NCBI RefSeq assembly: GCF_910596095.1 | Contig: NC_056555.1 | Location: 8,309,501-8,373,500, forward strand | Length of the DNA stretch: 64,000 nt | Direction of reading: 5' to 3' | Source: Thunnus maccoyii | Taxonomy: Eukaryota > Chordata > Actinopteri > Scombriformes > Scombridae | Shown here: in pieces, positions 53,764 to 64,000 of the stretch | Numbering within the stretch: the stretch's first letter is position 1 | How the letters are laid out: the number at the start of each line of letters is the position of its first letter | Position numbers and translations under genes: made by a program | The notes under the pieces: model-generated | What the model was told of the DNA's origin: nothing | Seen by the model: the letters and a program-made list of their open reading frames with translations, nothing else | Database searches by the model: none

Positions 53764-56700
53764 GATCCAAATTTGAACTTTAAGAAACATGTTTAAAAAA
53801 CGGTTAAAACCATAAAGTACAACTTAGCAAACTTTAGACTTATTAGAAAATGTCTCTCTTTGGTTTGGTAGCAGCCAAGATATTTATGCATGCTATGATT
53901 CTTTCCCATATGTCTTACTGCATCACATAGTGGGGGCAGGCTAGAGAAACAGCCATAAAACCTCTTGAGTCCTTATACAAACAAACTCTGGACAAAAAGC
54001 CAATGCATTTCCATCACTGTAGTGTACTGGAGAAATACAATTTACTGAGCTTTGAGAATTTTTGATTATTCTCAAATTTGTGCCTAGTTTATGAAATTTT
54101 AAATGGTTTGGCCTCTCCTCCACTATGTGACTTTGTGTTCACTCACTCAGTAAGCTCTATTAGATCCTCCAGATTACACATACATACAAGATTGTACCAT
54201 ACCATTTCATTGCACTGCATTTGGACAGTCAGCTTTCTCTGTAAAAGCCACAACTCAGTGGAATATCCTATCTGATGATATCTGATCTGATGAAGAGCTG
54301 CAGTTCAATCAGTGCATTCAGAACTAGGTTGAAGAATCTGTGGAAGGCTGCTCAGCTCTGTGGCCACTGAGTCTGGATTTGATCTCATGGTCTTCTCAAA
54401 TAATCTTGCTTTTGGTTTACTTGCATTGTTGATTTCTGGTTGACATTGTTGGTGTATGTGATGTGCTGTTGTGTGTGGCTTTGTATTTTGTGTAGTGTGT
54501 CCTGTGTGTTTTTTGCTTTGTATTGTTTGTTATTGTGCTGTTATATGTTTTAATTTTAAGAGACTGCAAATGAAAATTAGCTTGAAGCTAAATCTGGTAC
54601 AGTGCATCATTTATGGTAAAAACTGTACACTGTCCCGATAAATAAATACAATACAATACAGAGGCTTAAATGTATGCACTATGCACTCAACCATACCTGT
54701 GGACCATCCCCCCAATCCATTACTCACCACATTGTCCCTGGGTGTTGTTAAGGAAATGCTCCATAGCCAGACTGACCACCAAGACGTTATATGGACTGAG
54801 GGAGATGTAAGAGCGCAACTCTGGGAGGTAGACTGACACTATGTAGCCTGTGCTCTCAAATCTCAACCCATGTGCCTCATATGGTGGCTGTATGGTCACA
54901 TTGTTCAGAGTGGCCTAGGACACAATGTATCAGTATCAGTATAAGAGTACTTAACTGTCTTGTTCTTTCAACACAGTATAGTAGCCTAAAATAGCTGTAA
55001 AGTAAAAATATCCTATATCTCTGCTTACAGTAGATGTTGCCAAATAGCAAATAGTCTATTAAAAAGGCATGGTGACATGACATACTGTAAATAAATAGGG
55101 GTCTTTTGTATCCTACCTCTACTGCAGACAAATGTGGGATGATACTGAGTGTTGCCGTATTGTTCTGATATTGCATGATGATGCCTTTAGTACAGGAGCC
55201 AGGCATGTCACAATTGAAGTTGTCCACAGCAATAGTCAGATGATGACGTGGTGACCGCTCCTCCATTAGGATGTAGGTGCAGTAATCCAGGAAAGTAAAT
55301 GGTACACCTTGAAAAGATATGTAGTGGGGGTCTCCATATAGCTCACAGCGACCTGGGGAAGTTCCAGGAAATGATGAGAGGTGAATTTAGCAGACAGAGC
55401 TAGGGACAGAAAGCAAGATTATATATTTTTTATTATATGAACTGCTCGCCTTTGAACAGCACTTGCTACAATGAATAAAAATAAAATACCTTGCATAACC
55501 AAACTACAGTGCAGAAAACATCAGACATGCAGAGGCAAATATTAAACATTAAATATATGGGACAGAAGGCTAACAAGAGCAGTGGCAGCGACAGACAAAT
55601 ATACACTTACAGTTACACTTCCAAGTTTCACAGCATCCATCCGAGACCTTTGAGACCTCTCCTCTGGGACAGTTGGGAATTGTAGGCTCTTGACAAACCA
55701 CTGGAGTCAACTCTATGCCCCCATTTTTACAGATCTTATGGAAGCAGTCCTCTGTCCAATTCTCACTATTAATCCATGTTTGATTTCTCTTCAGGTCTCT
55801 ACACAATGGCGCTGTGGTAATCACCACAGAGAAGACAGGAAAAATAGAAAAGACAAAAACATTAAGGAACTGACTGCTAGGATGCTTACAAAACCAAAGT
55901 AATATGTGGGACAAATACACGTACCCTGGGTAAAGGTGGGTGATGGTCCTGTCTTGACGTCAGGAGTTGTTAATGCTGTACTGAAAGTTGTGAATGTAGT
56001 CTTTGTTTGGGGGGTCATATCTGTGGCAGTTGTGGCTGGCTCTTTATGGGTTGTTAGTTCAGTGGTGGTGGTGGACCATGTTTCAGTAGTACTTGAGGCA
56101 TTGGTAATGATTGTCGTCGGTGTAGAGGTGCGGGAAGATGTCGTTGACCAGTTTTCAGTGGTACTTGAGACATTGGTAATGGTTGTCATCAGTGTAGAGG
56201 TGGGAGAAGGTGTTGTTGACCAATTTTCAGTGGTACTTGAGACATTGGTAATGGTTGTCATTGGTGTAAAGGTGGTGGAAGGTGTCGTTGACCATGTTTC
56301 AGTAGTACTTGAGACATTGGTAATGGTTGTCGTCGGTATAGAGGTGGGGGAAGATGTCGTTGACCAGTTTTCAGTGGTACTTGAGACATTGGTAATGGTT
56401 GTCATCGGTGTAGAGGTGGGAGAAGGTGTCGTTGACCAATTTTCAGTGGTACTTGAGACATTGGTAATGGTTGTCATTGGTGTAAAGGTGGAGGAAGGTG
56501 TCGTTGACCAATTTTCAGTGGTAGTTGAGACATTGGTAATGGTTGGCATTGGTGTAGAGGTGGTGGAAGACATCGTTGACCATGTTTCAGTTGTAGTTGA
56601 GACATTGGTAATGGTTGTCGTCGGTGTAGAGGTGGGGGAAGATGTCGTTGACCAGTTTTCAGTGGTAGTTGAGACATTGGTAATGGTAGGCATTGGTGTA

Positions 56701-59700
56701 GAGGTGGGAGAAGGTGTCGTTGACCAATTTTCAGTGGTAGTTGAGACATTGGTAATGGTTGTCATCGGTGTAGAGGTGGAGGAAGGTGTCGTTGACCAAT
56801 TTTCAGTGGTACTTGAGACATTGGTAATGGTTGTCATTGGTGTAGAGGTGGGAGAAGGTGTCGTTGACCAATTTTCAGTGGTACTTGAGACATTGGTAAT
56901 GGTTGTTGTCGGTGTAGAGGTGGAGGAAGGTGTCGTTGACCAATTTTCAGTGGTAGTTGAGACATTGGTAATGGTTGTCATCGGTGTAGAGGTGGAGGAA
57001 GGTGTCGTTGACCAATTTTCAGTGGTAGTTGAGACATTGGTAATGGTTGCCATCGGTGTAGAGGTGGGAGAAGGTGTCGTTGACCAATTTTCAGTGGTAC
57101 TTGAGACATTGGTAATGGTTGTCGTCGGTGTAGAGGTGGGGGAGGATGTCGTTGACCAGTTTTCAGTGGTAGTTGAGACATTGGTAATGGTTGTCATCGG
57201 TGTAGAGGTGGGAGAAGGTGTCGTCGACCAATTTTCAGTGGTACTTGAGACATTGGTAATGGTTGTCATCGGTGTAGAGGTGGAGGAAGGTGTCGTTGAC
57301 CAATTTTCAGTGGTAGGTGAGACATTGGTAATGGTTGGCATTGGTGTAGAGGTGGTGGAAGACGTCGTTGACCATGTTTCAGTTGTAGTTGAGACAGTTA
57401 TAGTTGTTGGTGTAGAGGTGGTGGAACTAACTATTGTGGTGTTAGTTGAAGCAGTTGTGGTGAGAGTATTTGATGTCAGAGTGGTGGAAGGTACAGTTGG
57501 TGGAAGTGCTGTTGGAGTAGAGGTGGTAGTGAGATCTGGTGTTTTGAAAACAGGCTCTGTAAAGGACATATAATCTAAAACACTTAAAAACCATTTTTCA
57601 CAAAGTGCATTTCTTCATTTTCTTTTATTTTTCCATTTTTTCTTTTATTCGTCCTACTGCAATGAAACACATCTAGTAGTTACTGAATGTCATTAATACT
57701 TACGGCAATTAATTGTTCCATTTTCACAGGGACTGTCAAGGATAATACAAGAGTGAGAAATATCTAGTTATACATGTAATGACTTATGTTGAGTGCAGTT
57801 TCTCATCTTATGGTTACAACATAAACATTCTATGTATATTATGAATGGCATAACTTACCACTTATTAGACTGAATCATCACCACCGTCCCAGGCTGAATG
57901 ATAGTGTCATTAAAATAACAGGTGCAGTTTCTTAAGTTGGTACATTCACCAGTATTTTCATCATAGTATGGCGCATCTTTTGGGCATCTGGGGTAGCAGC
58001 CTTTTCCACAGACAAACATAGTGTCTGTGTTATGGTCTCAGGTGGCTTTTGTAGTCATTAAATAGAACAATTACAAGACTTGAAATAACCCATAAGATAA
58101 TTAAATTCAGAGAATTTTAATCTAATGCCAGGTTTCTTCCATGCACATTGATACCCTTACAACACAGCCAGAGAAAGACAATAGTCACCTAAAACTCCAG
58201 AACACAATTTCTGGAAAATAGCATTGATTATACATAGATATAAATACAGTAATACCTTAGTCATCACCTTTCATCCTCAACTGATGATTAATAATTATTT
58301 AGTTTGATTTCCAAAAGATCCAAAGTGCAGTTTGTTATTCAGATTGCAGAACGTACTGAGACAAACTTGTGATTTTGAGTAAAATAAATAAAATTGACTT
58401 GAATTGACTTACCTTCCAACTTGTGAGTGAAATGGTGGCCTTTGCCACAGGTTTGTACCTCACCGCAGGCTTCATAGTGCCAGCTACACTGGCCCTGCTC
58501 GTTGTAGTAGTCACAGTAGACAGCTAAGGTTTAAATGATCACAGGTTAAATTATTACAGACTGTATTATAGCAATTGAGTTCCTTTGTATGGTTTGTAAT
58601 TTTCCAAGGACAATTAACACATTTTTTCATTATACAGACTTTTTAGTGATTACTATATATCTCGTATAATGTTGATCTTGTGCATAACGAAAAAGAACAC
58701 TTCAATGTTAATTAAACATGCTTGATTTCAGATTTTTACCTTGAAAATGGTCCACTGTAAAAAAGTATCCTGACATAATAATCCCCTTTGACGGAAATTG
58801 GTTTGGCTATGGACTGAACCTCTCAATCAGCTTACTGTTTAACTGATTGTATTTTTTTAAATTTGTTTTTATATAGTTGCACAGAATCAATAATCAACTG
58901 AGTAGTACTGATCTATGTTTTCTGGATTTAAGTTAGACATTATTCATTGTTACTCCATGCTAACCATCTGACTGTGATGGGAAACTGACTTGAAAAAACA
59001 GCTTCTTGACTTACGACACAAATCAGGTGTTCTCCATTTTACACAAACATCCTGCTCACTGCAGGCCTCTGCGTAGGCTGCCACAGCTGTGCAGAAGCCC
59101 AAGAACTTCCCCTCAAATTCGCAGGAGCAGGACTCCTGCACACAGGCGTGGTAGTAGGGCTCTGGGTCCACCTGGGGATTGGTGGAACATCCACAACAGG
59201 GATTTTACTGGGTTTAAGACTCAGAAATGGCAGTCACAGCCCCTTCTCTGCACAGTTCGTTTACTGTAAATATGTGCTGTATGGTATTATAATGAAACAG
59301 ATTTAGATAAAATACATTTATAATGTTGACTGTTAGCTCTTATGGGCTGTTGGCTCATTACTGATCTGAGTCCCTGAAGATGGTCTCTGCCAATATTTAA
59401 CGATGAAAAGCTTGAATAGGAATCCTACCCCTGACCCTGGTGTCAGTGCCATGCTAAATATCATACTTTGAGATGACAGTCGTTGAAGGTGTCTCCTGTA
59501 AGGATCATACAGCGCCGCTGGGCCCAGGCCAAGCAGTAGGAGTTGCGTTCGCATGGAAATATCTCCGTGGTCACATCAGAGCAAGGGGGCGAGGTGGCCT
59601 TCCAGCTGTTACCAAAGGCCAAGGGACTGGACACCACTAGAAGCAAGATTTTTGTTATGATTTTGACAGCCATTACAAAATGATTACTACATCATAACAC

Positions 59701-62700
59701 AAAGGGAGAACCAATTTACCTGCTGAGCCACTTATCTGTAGGTCATTCATCTCACTGGAGTCAAAATTCCCACAGAGGCCACACACTTGGTTCTAGAGGA
59801 TGGAGACATGAAATTAAAATTAAAGTAACTATTGACTCCTAGGGCAGATAAATCAATCAGTGATCATCAGTGTTTTGATATAATATTAGTGTCTTTTGTG
59901 ATAACACTGTCTGATATCAATAAAGTCAGACATAGTCAAATCCAACACATCGTGGCTTTTATCCAAAGCTGACTTGATCGCACTGACTAAATAAATCAGT
60001 ACAAAACAAGTAGGTTTATTTAAAGTGTAAAATCACAAGAGTGGTAGTACACATAACAGATGGATATTGTAACACATGAAAACACAGTACAATAAAATAA
60101 ATAAATAAATAAGAAAAATCCAGAACAGAACAGAAACCAATGCTTAGGAAACTACTGGTTCAAGGTTAAGTTATTCAACTGTAGGCAAGTGAAAAAAGAC
60201 TAAAAAAGGTTTTCAGCTTGATTTGCCTCTCTGACTGAGTGTGGTTAATTATTTAACAGCAGGTCGGTATGAAAATGCTCTGTCGTCAAAGGACTGCTTA
60301 TTAATCTTTGGGATGGTCAGACTGGGTATACGTTTGGGAACGTAGGGACTGAGAAGTTCCAGGCCAGTTAGAATGGTGCTAGTCCATAAAGAGTTCTGCA
60401 CTGAAAACCTGAATGAGAGCCAGTGGAGTGAGGACAGAATTTTAAATTCCCGTAAGAGTTCTGGCAACTGCATTTTAAACAAGCTGGAGTTTCTTGTGCT
60501 GCAGTGAGCAAGCCTGAAGGAGACAAATGAGTGAATGAGAATTTCTGCATCTGACTGTGTTAAAAACGGACGAACTTGGGCAATGTAGTGGACATGGAAG
60601 AAAGCTAATTTTGTGACATCATTTATGTGTTTTTCAAATGAACATGATGAGTCAAAAGTGACACCCAGATTTTTTAATGATGTATTAGGAGGAATGGTTC
60701 TGTCATGAAGTCTGAAGTATGGGTAGGCTGAAGGTTAAAAATAAATTTTTAAAAAGCAAGAAAGTCATCAAGCAATTGTAGAAAATACGGTTTTAATTAT
60801 TTTTGCATTGCTTTTGGCAGTCACAGATAAAATAATTTTTACACTGAGGTAAAAAATGTGTTAAGTTGGCATAAGTGACATAGAAATGACTACAATGCAA
60901 AATCACTCACCCTCCAGCCTGCACTCAGCTTTATGGTGATCCGGGTGTGTTTGTCCCAAATGAGAGTTATCCCTCTACTTGGCACTGAGATTATGATGTA
61001 GAGCCCCACAGTGTGTGTAGTGTAAAGTGGAATCTCTTGCAGAGACCAGCCTTTATGGAGTCTGGTCACCCTCATGTCGCTCAATGTCAGGGTGACTTCA
61101 CCCTAGATGATACAGGACAGGCCAGTTACAACGAAAGGCATATTCTGATCTGAGTGAGAAACCAATTAATTGACTAAAGTTGTTACATGGATGAAATGGA
61201 TGAAGGGATCAAATTAATCTATGAATAACTGAGTGAATGACATAACAAGGTGAGCAGCTGAGGATTTTGGTGAAAACAAATCACAGAAACAGTCACCTGC
61301 AGGTCTATGACGATGGCACGAGAGCAGGTAAGAGCTTCATCACAGCAGGGTACACTCTCCACTCTGATAGAGAAGGTACCATTTCCATGTCCACAGTCAT
61401 CCTGAAGTAAAAAGAGAAGAGTTAAAACAAATACTGGTATGCAAAATATAGCAAACTTAAGCTTATATGTTAAAAATACCAGTTTTGATAGGGCATTTGG
61501 GTGGTGTCACTTTAATATAATATATTGGAAGTTTTCATGTTTGGTCTCACCTCTACAAGTGTGTATTGACAGTGTCCATCAAAGCGGTACCATTTGTTGT
61601 CAAAGGTCTGGTAGTGTCCATTTCCATATACTTGACACTTCCCTGGACATGGCTCCTTTGTGCAGTGCCACTGACCCTGACTACAGGTACTGTGAGATAA
61701 AATGATATAAATGTTTTAGTCAAATATCTAGCCTCACGGATGACACTATATTTGCTTTAGGAGGAATACAACTTTTCAAATAAATAAGGAGGAAAGCAGC
61801 ACTAATGCAGGTGTTACCATGTTTTACAGTTGGTTTTGACTGTCTGTCCTGCACTGAATACTTTGCCGCTGTACACGCAGGTGCAGTTGTCTGAAGAAAC
61901 ACAGTTTCCGCTGTGATCTTTATACTGGTTATGCGGGCAGTAACAGCCACTCTCGCAGGTCAAACTGGTATCCTGGAAATCACACAAAAACAACCCCCCA
62001 AGAAAACCTTTCTATATCATGCAAAACTGTGATAAAATTATAGAAATATGTTATGGACAAAGGAAATGTGTTAGGGCTGCAATTTCCTTTCAGAGAGTTT
62101 GTGTTAAGATAAAATGACAAAAATGACCACTATTTTGAGTCAATGCTTTCAAAAGACATGACTAAAGAATGAAAAACATGAACAATGGTAAGTCATGTGT
62201 CTAAGCATGAACAAATAATATATGTTGACCTACCCGTGGTTTACTGAGACTGTCACAAGTTTTCTGAGCCGTATTAACCAAGTGCTGTGAGCAGTGAACA
62301 CAAACCATCCCATTGCTGCAACCTGACACAAACAAATTATTACAGCCATAAACATATTAATGTGTAACTTATGTGTCATATTGTTAAAAAATGGCACAAT
62401 GCTGTGATATTAATGTGATGTATATTCATCTTAACATAACTTAACATGTACAGTGCTGTAACAATTAATGACTCCAAGTGGTTGAAGGACAGATAGCAAT
62501 GAAAGCTGAGTTTAGCAGAAACGTTTCCTACATGTGATTTATCACTATTACCAAATGAATGTAGTTGAAACAATGGTGGAACTTTTGTTTATTCTCAAGT
62601 GTGAAGATATCAAAACATGAGTATGATAATAATAATTAATACTATATAGTAGAATATATAATAAATGAAAACTTATTTACCACAGTCTTTGGAGCAACTC

Positions 62701-63210
62701 AGTTTTCCATTCTCACAGATGCTTCAGAAGACACAATATTTGGTTTTAGGTGTAGCATAATAACTTTTGCTGAAGTACATCTCCTTTATAGGTGTAGTCA
62801 GACAACATAATTCAGCACAATATAAAACCATTAGGAAGATTTGGTATGTTAGCTGCCCTACTGGGTAATAATCTTAGTCTGTGGAAATAAACTGCAAAAG
62901 CAAGATCTGAATACGAAAGGTTTTTGAGCATTGAAATAACTAGAAATACTTAAATTATCAGCTCACCACTGTTGTCCATCGATAACAACAGCCCCAGGTG
63001 GTGCTGTTCCACCCTTGTAGTGACATGGACACTCTGCCTTTGGGGTGCAGATGTTTCCTTTGTTCAGATAAGTGCCTTTCGGACAGCCACAGCCCTCCAC
63101 AGAGGTATCATTCAGCCCACATCGAGGGTCAGGATCAGACAGATAAAGGCATGTACGGTTGCAGGCCTGCATGTCGTAGTAGAACTTTTGGTTCTTTGGA
63201 CACACAGGAG
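49342..63210 (-). CDS. Gel-forming mucin, MUC2/MUC5-like (C-terminal part; 5' end outside window)
   Basis: Secreted polymeric mucin, 1,699 residues visible in 28 exons whose phases all agree. Exons: 62967-63210, 62681-62721, 62234-62322, 61818-61972, 61551-61689, 61297-61401, 60911-61102, 59720-59792, 59467-59636, 59015-59171, 58413-58523, 57859-58024, 57704-57732, 55925-57556, 55611-55811, 55117-55352, 54728-54914, 52857-53070, 52159-52331, 51915-51984, 51685-51794, 51455-51486, 51214-51358, 50692-50729, 50479-50553, 50015-50054, 49734-49842, 49342-49510. Order: TIL/D' cysteine modules, VWD D3 (ending [10 protein letters not shown]), C8 and TIL, PTS exon, D4 VWD with GDPHY and QCGVCGG, second C8, VWC modules, and CTCK (last exon, ending [14 protein letters not shown]). 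D3 and CTCK are the parts that mediate disulphide multimers in this family. The region just before CTCK is eroded (see findings). The first visible exon starts in phase 1, so more lies beyond 64000. Confidence 0.93.
53726..53761. repeat. (AC)n microsatellite
   Basis: Eighteen AC units in the mucin intron between exons 52857-53070 and 54728-54914. Confidence 0.95.
53790..54665 (+). mobile_element. LINE (L2/Rex-like) ORF2 C-terminal fragment
   Basis: The plus strand, opposite the mucin, encodes broken pieces typical of the C-terminus of a fish L2/CR1-clade reverse transcriptase. Near 53865 a stretch reads [10 protein letters not shown] in one frame and [20 protein letters not shown] in another. 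From 54078 comes [19 protein letters not shown], then a region like [10 protein letters not shown] near 54230. The end is ATAAATACAATACAATACAG, resembling a short tandem-repeat LINE tail. Frameshifts are frequent, so it is dead. Confidence 0.7.
56076..57388 (-). repeat. Mucin PTS domain tandem repeat, 24 residues (72 bp) x ~18.5
   Basis: Inside exon 55925-57556. The unit is of the form [20 protein letters not shown] then TTEN, with the Trp codon of unit n at 57374 minus 72(n-1). Eighteen full units and one partial unit are present with no indels, all in phase. About 60 percent of residues are Ser, Thr or Pro, the substrate for O-glycosylation. Each unit normally also has two N-glycosylation sequons (NWS and NVS). 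Unit variants (ETW versus ENW; PM versus PT) recur in a four-unit order. Confidence 0.95.
60240..60740. mobile_element. LINE-derived fragment in a mucin intron
   Basis: The region between exons 59720-59792 and 60911-61102 holds CTGAATGAGAGCCAGTGGAG, GCATTTTAAACAAGCTGGAG and AGTGACACCCAGATTTTTTA. These are in the order I know from a common teleost non-LTR element 3' region, related in kind to 18590-18810. No reading frame is usable. Confidence 0.5.
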
Positions 63211-63469
63211 CTGCAAGACAACATTGTGATAACATTAAGCATAGCACTGCTTTCTTACTTCTTAAAGTCGTAATTTGTGACATTTTCATTTTTTTGCACC
63301 ATCTATGTTTTTGGATCACCAGTGTGATCATTATTCCAGTGGCGGTATGTAGATAGAATAAGGGAAAAAGTAAGAGTCAAAGAAGAGGAACACTTCTTGA
63401 GCTTGCTGTACATTTATTGAAGGGAACATATTTTCTGTTATTTATATACTGTTATGATGTCGGATATCC

Positions 63470-63985
63470 ATGTTAAACATGGTCAAAGTTCCAAAACTTG
63501 AGGTTAATATAGAAATGCTCCCAGGAGCCAGGGCTTCAGCCTGCTCTGAACGCTTTGTTTGCAATGTTTTTTTCTACCTTGCTGACAAACTGATGTCAGC
63601 TTGTTGCACATGCACATAAATGGCCAAACATTCCATAGCCTTGGTTGCTAAGGATGTTGCTAAGGTTTTTCCATGTGTTGTTTGTGTTGTCCACTCTCAT
63701 ATTTCGGATCGGATTTCAGCTTGAACATGTATGGATGTATTTGAAAAGCTGACATTTCGAGTAAAGAATGAGAAAAGGTAGTGAAATCCCACTACTATAG
63801 TTTGTTGCATGGTTTGCTGATGTAGCCTCTGGGGCTGGTGGATGTCTGCGGAGTGGCAGCTTCCCAGAGCTGGCCAATCAAAACACAGAGACGGGAGCTA
63901 AAACAGCCTGTTTCAGACACAGGCTGAACTGAGGGGCTGTGGAAATGGTCAGTATACGATAAATAAGGAGGTTTTTCAACTGTAA
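63470..63985 (-). repeat. Interspersed repeat upstream of the last visible mucin exon
   Basis: Includes GAAATGCTCCCAGGAGCCAG, CTTCAGCCTGCTCTGAACGC, AGAGCTGGCCAATCAAAACA and TTTCAGACACAGGCTGAACT. The right part is the reverse complement of text at 42205-42320. It fills most of 63211-64000, where I see no further mucin exon. Confidence 0.6.
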
Positions 63986-64000
63986 ATCATGAAAAGATAT

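Noticed and set aside
56076..57388. CRISPR-like array
   Set aside because: The regular repeats are a protein-coding 72-bp tandem array without spacers, in an animal gene.
55906..57573. 555-codon plus-strand open frame as a gene
   Set aside because: It is the antisense of the in-phase 72-bp mucin repeat. The Val-rich product simply mirrors the ACC/ACT codons of the real exon.

Overview
The window looks like nuclear DNA of a ray-finned fish, most likely a percomorph teleost. It has short spliced exons with GT-AG junctions, AT-rich introns, many microsatellites, and several interspersed repeat families that I recognise from percomorph genomes. All three main genes lie on the minus strand.

Layout, left to right. 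(1) 1-100: a possible last coding exon of an unidentified plus-strand gene. (2) 952-3057: iapp (amylin), with a TATA box, a non-coding first exon, and three coding exons. (3) 6744-21230: an SLCO1-type organic anion transporter (OATP). Thirteen consecutive exons are resolved, but the exon with the start codon is not. Its introns hold a palindromic GTGGGCC-rich repeat, a hAT-like element, a duplicated LTR-like repeat and a decayed multicopy gene fragment. (4) 25400-31960: a complete but dead Ty3/gypsy LTR retrotransposon with two LTRs, a 4-bp target duplication and a polypurine tract. Its coding region is broken by a gag deletion, stops and frameshifts. A MYND-type zinc finger sits just before the protease. 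(5) 35853-47954: a second, complete SLCO1 gene (14 coding exons, 689 codons) with the same exon lengths and phases as the first. (6) 49342-63210: the C-terminal 1,699 residues of a secreted gel-forming mucin (MUC2/MUC5 type) in 28 exons. The order is D'-D3, a 1.6-kb PTS exon of 24-residue repeats, D4, VWC-like modules and a C-terminal cystine knot. Its 5' part lies beyond position 64000.

The iapp-SLCO1 neighbourhood matches human 12p12, where IAPP lies next to SLCO1A2 in the SLCO1 cluster, and this supports both calls. The two transporters are expected to carry organic anions such as thyroid hormones, steroid conjugates and bile salts across the plasma membrane. IAPP is an islet peptide hormone and the mucin an epithelial secretion. 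The genes share ancestry of position, not an operon or pathway.

Coordinates come from reading splice sites, reading-frame phase and protein family patterns by eye. Every internal exon quoted for the two transporters and the mucin keeps phase with its neighbours. Repeat family names are from recognition only; no database search was run.
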